A DNA stretch of 64,000 nt, taken from contig JAQFVV010012396.1 of NCBI GenBank assembly GCA_028023455.1, positions 7,728,085 to 7,792,084 of the forward strand, given 5' to 3'. Positions 26,470-37,330 of this stretch are shown piece after piece. Source of the DNA: Epiperipatus broadwayi. Taxonomy: Eukaryota; Onychophora; Udeonychophora; Euonychophora; Peripatidae. The notes below the pieces were generated by a model, which saw only the letters and a program-made list of their open reading frames with translations, searched no databases and was not told the DNA's origin. The number at the start of each line of letters is the position of its first letter. The stretch's first letter is position 1. The position numbers were made by a program, and so were the translations under genes.

Positions 26470-26526
26470 CTCTATCCCCCACTGAGGATAGCAAACCAGC
26501 TTGAAATCAGCTGATCTGGGGGTGAG
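26470..26526 (+). ncRNA. Type I hammerhead ribozyme, F1c inverted unit 1
   Basis: CTGAGGA at 26482-26488, GAAA at 26503-26506, C17 at 26516, predicted cleavage between 26516 and 26517. Stem I CCCCCA/UGGGGG with outer CUC/GAG; palindromic stem III AUCAGCUGAU. Confidence 0.82.
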
Positions 26527-26887
26527 CAAATGAAAGAGGTAGTTAATTTCTGACTCTTTTTTCGTTTATGTAAAACAAATCTTACACTTGTTCGGTGGTT
26601 TTGGTATAGCGCCATCTTTTGGACATAAATAACAAGTGATAGCAGGTTACGTGATTAACTTGTATTTGTTTTTTCATAAATGTACCTTTAGAGTTTTCTT
26701 GCAATGATATATATTGCAGAGACTTTGATTATATGGTGATTCTGAACTGAGATCAGACCCATATAAATATCTAGCTTGCTAGGCTGGATTTGAAGACTTT
26801 ACCGGTCTGAAAAATTCACGCTTGCAATCTGATAGAAACGTTTTGCATAAACACTTGAGAGTCAGTGTTTAGATCTAGTTTCTATAC

Positions 26888-26944
26888 TCTAGCCCCCACT
26901 GAGGATAGCAAACCAGCTTGAAATCAGCTGATCTGGGGGTGAGC
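26888..26944 (+). ncRNA. Type I hammerhead ribozyme, F1c inverted unit 2
   Basis: Core and stems as in the other units. One change (CTCTAG for CTCTAT) lies in the stem I internal loop. Confidence 0.82.
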
Positions 26945-27303
26945 AAATGAAAGAGGTAGTTAATTTCTGACTCTTTTTTCGTTTATGTAAAACAAATCTT
27001 ACACTTGTTCGGCGGTTTTGGTATAGCGCCATCTTTTGGACATAAATAACAAGTGATAGCAGGTTACGTGATTAACTTGTATTTGTTTTTTCATAAATGT
27101 ACCTTTAGAGTTTTCTTGCAATGATATATATTGCAGAGACTTTGATTATATGGTAATTCTGAACTGAGATCAGACCCATATAAATATCTAGCTTGCTAGG
27201 CTGGGTTTGAAGACTTTACCGGTCTGAAAAATTCACGCTTGCAATCTGATAGAAACGTTTTGCATAAACACTTGAGAGTCAGTGTTTAGATCTAGTTTCT
27301 ATA

Positions 27304-27360
27304 CTCTATCCCCCACTGAGGATAGCAAACCAGCTTGAAATCAGCTGATCTGGGGGTGAG
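27304..27360 (+). ncRNA. Type I hammerhead ribozyme, F1c inverted unit 3
   Basis: The motif is identical to that in inverted unit 1, with no core changes. Confidence 0.82.
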
Positions 27361-27524
27361 CAAATGAAAGAGGTAGTTAATTTCTGACTTTTTTTTCGTT
27401 TATGTAAAACAAATCTTACACTTGTTCGGCGGTTTTGGTATAGCGCCATCTTTTGGACATAAATAACAAGTGATAGCAGGTTACGTAATTAACTTGTATT
27501 TGTTTTTTCATATATATATATATA

Positions 27525-27722
27525 TATTAAGTGTAATAATGTTCAAGGATAAATGGGTTTGTAAGTAATCATTAAAAATCAGTCAACATTTAGACAATCC
27601 CAACAATTTTAAACTGTTGTTAAGGCAATCTCCTTTATTGTTAAAAGGAAGTTGCCATGACAACAGTTTGAAATTGTTGATTGATATTAGGATTGTTTAA
27701 ATATTGACTGGTTTTTAATGAT
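27525..27722. repeat. F3 fold-back copy
   Basis: A left F3 copy (27525-27640) followed by an inverted copy (to 27722). The arms share AGTCAACATTTAGACAATCC-type sequence and meet at a TTTATTGTTAAAAGGAAGTT loop. It is followed by (AT)n. Confidence 0.7.
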
Positions 27723-27739
27723 ATATATATATGTTCACA

Positions 27740-30700
27740 AAAATGAAATTTATTATTAATTGATAGAAGAAAAATTTTAATTTTTTATTGAGACTAAATA
27801 AAAATCAAGAGAGTAAATTTGTCATGTTTACATAAAATCTTAATTTAATATATTCAATATAGGATATTTTATTACGACAATATAATTATTTCAACTAAAT
27901 TAATTTTATGTGGAGTTTTTACTATATTGAAAAATATAAATTTCCTATCAATGTAACAAAAAGATTCAGAAAAAATTTCAGTTAAAGATGTTCCATAATA
28001 TTCCGAAAGTATGATACTAAGATCATAATAGCAATTTATGTTATTTGTCCTACTGGATGGGATGCTACTGAAGCTATGAATATCATGACTTATTGAAACA
28101 AGATTAAGCAGTGACATAAATAAAGTGTGATAGACTTTTATATAAAGTACATTTTAATAAAATTAAGTTTAGTTTCTATTGGAAAGTCAAAGCCTATCTA
28201 CATTGTAAGATACTTTAAAGATGTGCAATATTGATTACTTTTAATAGGAGAATATGTCTGAGCATAAAAAATATTGCTATGATAATGTAAAAGATAGTGA
28301 AGTTTTCAAAAAGAAAAGTTTGCAGAAAAGAAGTTAAAAGACAGCTTCACAGAATAAACAGATTAAAAACAAATCATTTATGGTTCATATAAACATATTA
28401 AAATTTATCTTTAAGAGATATTTTTTGCAACTTTTGTTTTATAGAATTAAAATTGCTTACTCATTTATTGCTATTATATTGTACACATTTTTGTCATTGC
28501 AGATATCCTCTGTGAATTTAGTTTTACTACAATGGTAATAATATAGACTCAAGAGCTAAAACTTCCTGGTTTGATTTCCAAATAAGGCTAAAAGTTAGTT
28601 TACTAAATTAAAGGGAACCACAGAATTCAGCTTGTTATGTTATGCCTAAACTCTACTCGACATCCCAGGAAACTGACCATATAATTATATTTTATAGATA
28701 TTGCAAATGTTATCATTTGAATGTTCACATTCTAAACAAGTATGCACAAATTACTGTTATTAATTTACAGGATTTTATACTTATTTGGAACAAAAAACAA
28801 AATACTATTTTTTTTTTTCAGAAGCATGAATTTTTAAATGAAGATATTAATTAGATTTTTTTAAAACCAAATAAATGTATATATGTTTTGTGTGTGAGTT
28901 TATAAATATTTCTAATATGAGGTGATAATCTTAAATATTTTATTAGAATATCTGATTGTTAAAAGCAATGCATATTCTGCTCAAATCTTTGGCAGGAATT
29001 ATGGAAACAAATATTTTTGTAATATATAACAGTTTCAAATATTGAAAATGTTTAACTTGCTTAGTTATGTTTCAAACTTGTTGTCTACACACTGGAACTT
29101 TTTACTTTTTTTTAAGAAGAATCCATCTCATATCATATATAATCATAACATTAGATGGTAAATTTATATTTAACAATGTACATTTGATAAATCATGTTTA
29201 AATAAAGACCAGAGCATGAATTGACAATAACATTCTCAAATATTTACAAAAAGACTTTATAAAGTTAAAAAAAATATGAAAAAAAAAAAAAACAAATTTT
29301 GAAAAGATGGAACCAATATTATAAAAATTAATAATATAATAAAAAGATTAAAATGATTAGTTATTCAATATACTAAAAGATCATAAATGCTGATAATTTA
29401 AGTCTTTGTTTTAAGATGTTTCCATTTTGAATAAAAATTAAGTTCTTTTATTTGATGAAACATTTTAAGTTTTATAGATAACTTTAATGCAAGAAAATAA
29501 TTAAATATAAAAGTGCAATAGATACATTTAGATATTAAAACAGAAATGAACGATAATACAATTAATAGAATTTTAGAGGGGGGGTATTATAAATTCATTG
29601 AACAAAGAAATATAAATAAAGTTACAACAAAGTATCTTAATGTAGCTTAAAACTATAATATGCAAGATATAAATTATTGCAAAGCAAAAGAGGAAGATGA
29701 TATAAAAAAAAAACAATAGTAAAATTGATATCCTTAACTTTAAAAAAACTCAAATTAATTTCAACTACAATCTACAAAATCATTTAAACTTGATTGGTAC
29801 CTCTAAAAAAATAAATGGTATTTTATTAAAACAGCAATACAACTAGAAAGATCAAAAAAGTAACAATTTAAATAACAAGTTTTCTAATTAGACAAAAAGA
29901 ATTTGTACAATATATATATATAATTGAATATGAAGAACTGGTATTTTTATAAAAGAATACAGAAAACAACCAATGATAATATAATAAATTATATACATGA
30001 AATTGATTAATAGGATAGAGAAAACAAAAGTCTCAAAAATATAAAATATCTTGATATTGGAAAAAAAAATATTAAGAAAAATAAGTCCCATTTATAAAAA
30101 AAAAAAAATCATAAAAATGTTTGAAAGAATTTTAGAAATAAGTGTAGAGTAATAAAAAATGGAAAAACAAAACAACTCATATAAAAAAAAAAACATTAAT
30201 ATAAATGCCATATATTGTAAATAAAGATATGAGACATTATGAAAAGTGGAAAAGTTAAGGAATTAAATAAACCTCCCTATGAAATTTGAAATGTCTAAAT
30301 GAGAAAAACAAACCAAATGACTGAAAGAATTTACTAGCAATATTGATATTTTAATAAGATACAAAAATAATAAAATTAGAAAATTCACATTAATTACTTT
30401 TCTGGCAACTGTTTATAAGATATTTTTAAAAGGTAATATGAAATTACTTACAAAACTTTGCCACTCCAGCCAAGATCACATATTTTGGATTTACAGATTA
30501 TAAAAGGTGTTTTAATCTATTTGCATCTTTGTCATGATTAAAAATATGGAAACATCAAGATATAGAACTAAGGCACTATCAAATTTAGATTATTTATATC
30601 AAATATATCAAAATATAACAATAGTGATTAGACACCTCATGATACTAAAAAAAATTAATATTGGTAAGAAGATATAGCAAGAACCCCATCCCTCTAAAAC

Positions 30701-31680
30701 TTACACAAAAGTTTTATGAGTTACAGACTGAAAAAGCAAATAAGATAACTAATATAATTTGTATTTTATAGAGATGTAATTATTTTTACAATTTTACAAA
30801 AATTATCCGATTAAAAAACACTAAAAACAAATAATAAAAAAACTAAAATAATATTCAGTGAATTTTTTAAAAAGATAAAATAAACATTAGTAGTAATGAA
30901 TTGTAAAAAAGTCAAAAAATTATAAATACTTTGGATAACCTAAAATAAATAGAATTATGAAATTAATCATATAATTAAACTTCCATGGAATGATTTCAGT
31001 AGATTTTTCATAAACTATTACACACAAGCTTAGTAAAACAATAATGAAACTATGTATTTAAGTAAAATATAGACAGTTGTATGCTAGGATTAGTGAGAGA
31101 GTAAAAACAAAACATGTTGATAAAAAAATTAAGATATGCTATGGATGTTATTGAGAGAATTAAGGTCAAATGGAGCTGAAATAAACATCTTCCTAAAAAT
31201 ATGATATTAAATGAAGTTTTAAATTAGATTTAAAAAGATTTTAAAGGATCTAGAATGAGTCCATATATGAAATGGTTGGAGTAAATATAGTTTGCTAAAA
31301 TGATATTAAAAAGAAAGTTATATAACAGACAAATTGTATTCAGAAACTTTTGTTCTGTAGGATTTTAATAATTTTTGAAAATCCATGATAAAAATGAGTA
31401 TTAAAAAAGCAATTTGTAGTAATAGATTTTTTTTATATTGTAAGATAAAAGATAATGGGGATTTGAGCATTTTTCCATCCTTGTTTCATCCTTTAGCTAA
31501 TAACTGTTTATCAACATTGCATGATTAAATGGAGTATCTATGGATCAGCTTCTTGAAAGAAAAATCCTAAAATCTTTAAAAAAAATTTCATTTGCATCAG
31601 ATTTGAATCCCAAGTTAAAAGCAAAGAAGGCAGATGCACTATCTCTTTATCATAATACTCATTTTTTGTAAATATACTCC

Positions 31681-31734
<54 letters not shown>

Positions 31735-33080
31735 AAAGTCCAACTGTAATTAGTATAAATATTAATAAAATAACTAAGTGATAGCTTTAATATTATTATC
31801 CACGTGTAAACTAAATCACATTTAAAGTTAAATTGCTCCACTAAAAAACATTTCACAGGCAGTAGCATGATTTCTGCACATTGCCGCTGATTCACTGAAA
31901 TTAAAATTTTTGTTTCCTTTTTAAAATTGAGGGAAAATCACTAGGGTTATGTTTAAAAAAAATGATCATTCTCTGTGGCTTGAGTTTCTTTTTAAAATGG
32001 TGTATCGCATGTTAAAATCTGAAAAAAAAATTTTTTTTTATTAATAGGTTAATTTAATATTTTTCTGCTCAGTTTACTAGATTGTAAAAAGAAGACAGAG
32101 GCAAAATTTTATTATCAGCCAGAGTGCTTAATAAAATAGATTCAACATTTCCCAATAATTTACAGTTTCAAGGCCTTCATTCCAAAAATAAACGTAATAT
32201 AAGTATTCAATTTTAATTTCTTTATTATTTGAATATTATTTTAAACATTATTATTTGATAAACATATAATTTATTAATGTGTTTGCATTTGTATCAGTGT
32301 GTCTGTGTAGTATATAAATTATACACTTATTCAAATATAATGAAAGTAGTGATTTATGTGGAATGTAATTTTGGGCTCTGATTCAAGTTTGAGGCAACCT
32401 TATTTTATCCACATGGAATTGTATGTAAGAAAAGAATCAAATGCTGATTCTTTCCTATGACTTGGTTCTCATATTGCCACAATTTGCATCACATTATTTT
32501 CAAGTCTATAGCTAGCATATGAGCTATATGCAAATAAATTATATTTCTGTGGGTCAATAATATAACAAGATAGCATCACTGGGGTGGACAAAAATATAAA
32601 CATCACTGGTGTACACAAAAAATATAAAATTAAAAGATGAAACTCATTTTATCATTGATACAGACAATAGCCTTCAATTTCTAGTTTCAGATAGACAAAA
32701 GGCCATTTGCTATGATGACAAATACATATTTATCTTCTGGAAATCTTTTATTAAGATGAATCTTTTTTTATAGATGCCTTGAGATTTTTTAACTTTTGGG
32801 GTACAAGATAAAAATGAAGAATTCTTATCTGATTATTTTTGTAGATTCTAAAACTATGGATTATCTCAGATAAAAAGTATTATATATAGTTTGAATGAGA
32901 ATTTTGTGAGGAATACAAAGAAATTATCAATGACAATGTAATTTTAAACTTAATTAGTAATAAATTAGAAATTATGAACAAACAATAAAGTAATAATTAT
33001 TTTGGATGTTGAAATTTCTTTTTTTCCCTTATGTTTTTAATGGTAATCACTATTTGTCTTATATTTATTGTTTGTTTGTT
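27740..33080. other. AT-rich DNA; possible very old LINE remnant
   Basis: About 30390-30500 reads on the plus strand as LITFLATVYKIFLKGNMKLL, similar to the RT motif before the palm of LINEs, but with stops around it. The rest (27740-30380, 30500-31680, 31735-33080) shows no recognisable gene. Frames at 27872-28117 and 28642-28854 have no known domain. Confidence 0.35.
31684..31732. repeat. (AT)n microsatellite
   Basis: A pure TA array of about 49 bp. Confidence 0.97.
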
Positions 33081-33246
33081 TTTTTTAAAAAAGAAAAATT
33101 TATTGACTTTGTTTATACATGAACTACATTTTTAACAACAGCTTGAGAAAATTTACTCTGTATTACTGTATCGTGGAGTCTTGAGGTGACAGCATAAGTT
33201 CTATGATTCTTCTTCTTCTATTAAAATGACTTTGGACCATGTTTCT

Positions 33247-34218
33247 TTATACAGCCAGTCTGGAGCTAACATTGTCACTAATGCTGATGCTCTTAATCAA
33301 TGTTTTGAAGGTATTCAGGATATTGATTGTCGTATTACTGATTACATGTTTGCATCTGGTTAGCCAGATTGCAAAGGAGAGAAAGATTGAGAGTCTGATG
33401 TTTGAGAAATTTCCATTCTTGATTGAATGTTGAATCGAAAACAGGTCTACATTTTGTATTTTGGCTTTATCATTGATAAATGTTTTTAGTGAGCTGAGTA
33501 TTGGACAGTTATGAAAGATGTGTTGGATCGTTTCATCCTCCATAGTACATAATTGACATGGCAAGTTAATTTTGGTAAATCCCCTTTTCCACACTAAAAA
33601 ATGGCTGATGGGTAATGAGCCCAGATTTAATTTTATAATAAAGTCTATATATTTTGGTTCTAAGAACCAATATTTTGCTTTCTTAATCATGATGATTTTA
33701 TTGTTGAAGCCAAGAGCACTTGGGAGTTCAGTAGGAGTGTTGATCTTGAGTTTATACACATTCCAATATGACTTTTTGCTATCAAGTGTGTTTTGTGTTG
33801 GGCTATTGCAGTTGTTGACATGATTCCATATTTGTGTCATCTATATGCTACTTTTAGGTGGTGGAGTGTCTGCGGGTGGAATAGTTAGTATTATATTCAG
33901 GTGGGAAGATTTCAGGGAGAAGGTACACAGTGCTGTTAATGATTTTTGCAGGTATATTGTGGAAACTGAGTGAAGGCCAAGGCCATTAAGTTCTTTGGGC
34001 ATTTGTGTTTTTGCAATGCTTATGGCAACAACCTTTCCTTTCCATAGTAATTTAGAACATAGTGAGTTGACTGCCTTTTCAAAGGTTTTGGTGGGTTTAA
34101 TAATTGGTAGATAATAGTTTAGTCTGGAGAACACTAGCATATTGAGCAATGTAGCGTTGCCTGGAAGCGACAGTGAGATCCCAGAAAGTGATTTCACTAT
34201 TTTCTTGTTTTTTTTCAA
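33247..34218 (-). pseudogene. LINE ORF2 C-terminal part with zf-RVT domain
   Basis: One minus-strand frame of about 323 codons, broken by a single in-frame TAG at 33843-33841. The first part (34218-33841) contains SGISLSLPGNATLLNMLVFS and CSKLLWKGK, the region after the RT palm in L1-type LINEs. The second (33840-33247) carries the zinc-knuckle CQLC...HIFHNC typical of the zf-RVT domain. These domains belong to the ORF2 polyprotein that copies the element at a nicked target. The RT palm and endonuclease are absent, so the copy is 5'-truncated. The 3' end is A-rich near 33070-33100, after CAATAAATT. Confidence 0.75.
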
Positions 34219-34259
34219 GTTTTGTGTTTTGGATTTCTTTGGTCATGGCGAATTTAGTT

Positions 34260-34930
34260 ATTGTTTTCCTTAGTTTTTTTTATTTCCTGTCAATATATAA
34301 CATTTTGCTCTAACATTATTAAAACTGAAGTTACTATGAAAATTATGTCTCGAGTCAGTTTTTTTAAAAAATTCAATATAGTGCCAAATATCCTGATATA
34401 GTAAGGAACAGCAAGAAATTGTAGTCTTCACTAAAAATAATTAAGTGTTAATATTTGATAATAGTATCCTGTTCAAGGTGATCTCTAGGAAACATATGTA
34501 AAGAGATGCACAATCAGTATTATTTTTTAATAAAATATAATACTATAACCAAATAATTACCTACTTGTCTTTTTTGTTTTAATTTTTATTAATGCAATTT
34601 ATACTTCAAAAAAATATTAATAAGCATTTATAGCTTTAATATAAGTATCACTGGCTAGTGAAGGTTTCAATTTTTAATTGTTAATATTAAATACATAAAT
34701 AATTATACAGAAGAGAAATAAGACTAGGATTAAGATTAAAAATGTGAAAATAAATCACTGAAAGTTTCTTACAAATTTTATCAATCATATTCATAGTTTA
34801 ATACAATATTTTGTCTTTGTTGTATCTATTTGATGTATAATCATTCTTCACTATAACATTCTTCTGTTAGTTATTTATAATGAATCCCAATCCACTTGTG
34901 CTTACAACATTTCTGCCTTTATTACATCAT

Positions 34931-34935
<5 letters not shown>
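34260..34935. other. AT-rich DNA, nothing recognised
   Basis: No coding frame or repeat copy seen. Confidence 0.4.
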
Positions 34936-35014
<79 letters not shown>

Positions 35015-35016
35015 AA
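34936..35016. repeat. (AAT)n(ATG)n microsatellite, possible LINE tail
   Basis: About 15 AAT units followed by about 10 ATG units. The adjoining 35017-35065, read on the minus strand, has CTCAATAAAGTTTACCC, a likely 3' end signal of a minus-strand LINE whose tail is this repeat. Confidence 0.8.
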
Positions 35017-35387
35017 TGTTTTAAAGGGTAAACTTTATTGAGACTCAAAAAGGGTAGATAAGTTATATTTAAAAATATGAGATCTTAGATACAAATTTAC
35101 TAATTATATTACATATGTAATTATGATATGAAAAAAAAAACATGATTCACAGTAATTAAAAAAAGAAAATTACATAACAAGATATATGTCAAATTAGGTT
35201 TACATAGAATTTTTAAATGTGATATTGAAAAAAAATACATGGAAGAACATGATAGTATGAGTGAAAACATATGGAGGAGAGTTTGGAGTTGCTGTTAGAC
35301 TGATATATGGTCGCATATTTGGTGAAAGTACTTACTATAGGTTTCATAGTTAAATCTTATTGTTCATTTGTTATTTAAGTTCCATGT

Positions 35388-35606
35388 GAAAAAAATGGAA
35401 AAATACAAGTTAGTGTGAATTTCATCTTGGAAAAATGGATAATACTAGTCAGCATGAATTGCAACTTGTGAAAATGAAAAAATACTAGTCAGAGTGAATT
35501 GCATTTTGGGAAAATGGAAAAATACTAATAGCATGAATTGCATCTTGGGAAAATGAAAAATTACCAGTCAACATAAATTGGATCCTGGAAAAATGGAAAA
35601 ATAAAA
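35388..35606. repeat. Minisatellite, about 40-bp unit, five copies
   Basis: Units of the form AAAATGGAAAAATACTAGTC + GTGAATTGCATCTTGG repeat about every 40 bp with 10-25% differences and run straight into the half hairpin element at 35607. Confidence 0.8.
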
Positions 35607-35680
35607 AGCGCTAAGTTTTAAATAAATTTAATAACATATAACTTCTTTATTTTAGCGTTATAAGCGCATAAGTATTGATA
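35607..35680 (-). mobile_element. Half copy of the small hairpin element
   Basis: Starts AAGCGCTAAG and ends ATAAGCGCATAAGTATTGAT, matching the reverse complement of 5862-5932 in order and spacing. The other arm is missing or replaced by the minisatellite. Confidence 0.7.
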
Positions 35681-35689
35681 TTAAATAAT

Positions 35690-36600
35690 TATTATTATGA
35701 TGAAGAACATTATGTGAATAAATTATTAATATAGTGTATTAATCTAATTTGCACAAATATAGCTTCTTATTTTATTAAACTAAAATCAGATTGGAATAAT
35801 TAGAAAAAAATTCAATTGTTACTGAAAATCAAAATACACTATATACAAATCTATCTTTAGCAGCAGCAACTGAAGCAACATCCAACCTCTTTTGCCACCT
35901 TCGAAACAAAAGAAATTAGAAAGACAAAAATAAATAATATACAAGAGATGAGTTTTGCAATAATTATACAAATATATCTATCAAACTTAAATACATCCAT
36001 ATGCGAACATGCTAGACCAATATTACTTTATTTATTTGATATTATGCAATACTGTATTTGAACTTCTTTGGTAGCAAACTTTAATTTCTGGAGGATTTCA
36101 AAATCATGTCTAATTTTAACTTTTCATTGTTTTCTATCCTCAGCCATATCTATCTAAATAAAACAATCAATTTTACACTTCTTTCAAGTGTTTTTGCAAC
36201 TATTTATGATATAAATGGGGTATAACCCTTTCTAAATAATTATGCTGAAGTTTACCAGAAACTACATTTTATAAAAATTTATTATTTAATGTAACCAACA
36301 AATATGTGATTTAATAAAAGTGAGCTTTACAGCATTATATCTCCTTAGTCAATAACATATTGATTAGTCTTACATTTTCAAATTTTATGGTATATAAATG
36401 TAATTTTTTTACATTTTATGATATGTTGAATGGAGAGTTCAGATTTCTTTTTCATATAATAAATTGAGTAAAATAATAGTTCTTTGTATAATCGATTTAA
36501 TTGCAGTAATTATCACTTTGATGATGTCATTGTTGCATCTTGATGGCTACATTCACTTTTCTGTTTAAAAAGTTACTAATTCTCAAGTGGATAACCAATC
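35690..36600. other. AT-rich DNA, nothing recognised
   Basis: No recognisable coding or repeat sequence. Confidence 0.4.
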
Positions 36601-37330
36601 AAGTTAAAAGTTGCAAAAGATTATTTTTCTGACTCTATCTAATAAAGATCTTGCTTTTTGAGCATTAACTATTAAACCAGAATCTTTATAGATCATACTG
36701 AAAGCATTATGTACATTTAATAGAAATAACAACAATTGTTAGTTTTTTATAAATACAATTTTGCTTGTTGATGAAATTAAAAACTATTCATCCAACCTGT
36801 ATTACATCTTGAAGACTGCTTCATAAAACAGTCTGTAAATATCGTAAAGACTATTAGTCTAAAAACGAAATACAAAGAGTAAGCTACTACATATCCTTGC
36901 TTAGTGCTAATTTTTATTTCAAATGGCTCAGATTTTTCATTAATTGTAATAACAATTTATTTTATTTTATTATGCAAAAGCTACATAATTTAAATAAATT
37001 TTAGTAGGCAATCAGGTGATTTCAAACAATGTCACAGAGTTGTTCAATTAAATAAATCAAATGCCTTAATTAAATGAATAAGAACAATACTTTTTTTTTG
37101 GGTTTCAACAAAAATCATACTTATAATGCTTGTTAATTTTCTAAACCAAAATCTATGGTTGGAAGAAACTTGTTCAATAAAATTCTTAAACATACTTTGA
37201 TATAACATATTGTAGTTTTGGCTATCCACTTTATTTTTATAAATTAAATAAATAATAGTATCTTTAAGATAAAGTACCACAAGTTTATGACCTAACATAT
37301 CATCAGATTTCACAACCGTTTTATTTTTAG
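36600..37330 (-). pseudogene. Decayed LINE reverse transcriptase
   Basis: Minus strand, frames mixed by indels. In order: DTIIYLIYKNKVDSQNYN (normally D..IV.LYK.KG....C.N), SNHRFWFRKLTSIISMIF (normally ESQCGFR..R.T.DMIF), HLIKAFDLFN (RT motif A, normally DL.KAFDTV), then EPFEIKISTKQGYVVAYSL (normally EPF....GVKQGCVLAP.L) and FRLIVFTIFTDCF. This motif order is that of a non-LTR retrotransposon RT. The catalytic DD box is not recognisable and many stops are present, so this is an old dead copy. Confidence 0.7.

Larger units (their letters stand above)
25199..27512. mobile_element. F1c array: about 417-bp units, direct then inverted, each with a hammerhead
   Basis: Direct units start TCCAAAAGATGG at 25201, 25618 and 26036 (periods 417 and 418 bp); the third stops at 26283. 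Inverted units then run 26284-26623, 26624-27040, 27041-27457 and a partial one to 27512. Units are nearly identical; scattered single-base differences show separate copies. Each of six units has one hammerhead motif. The block lies between (AT)n runs on both sides (25177-25200 and 27511-27528). No open frame is conserved. Unit size, tandem form and ribozyme content fit a retrozyme, a non-autonomous retroelement that spreads through circular RNA (family knowledge). The inverted half is unusual. Confidence 0.85.

Noticed and set aside
25199-27512. CRISPR array
   Set aside because: Units of about 417 bp have no spacer/repeat structure and the host is eukaryotic.
25199-27512. Pure assembly artefact (duplicated palindromic read)
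   Set aside because: The units differ at scattered positions, the same layout occurs in F2, and the arms are of unequal length; still to be confirmed with reads.
33239-33823. Plus-strand frames at 33239-33433 and 33572-33823
   Set aside because: Antisense shadows of the LINE ORF2 fragment on the minus strand.
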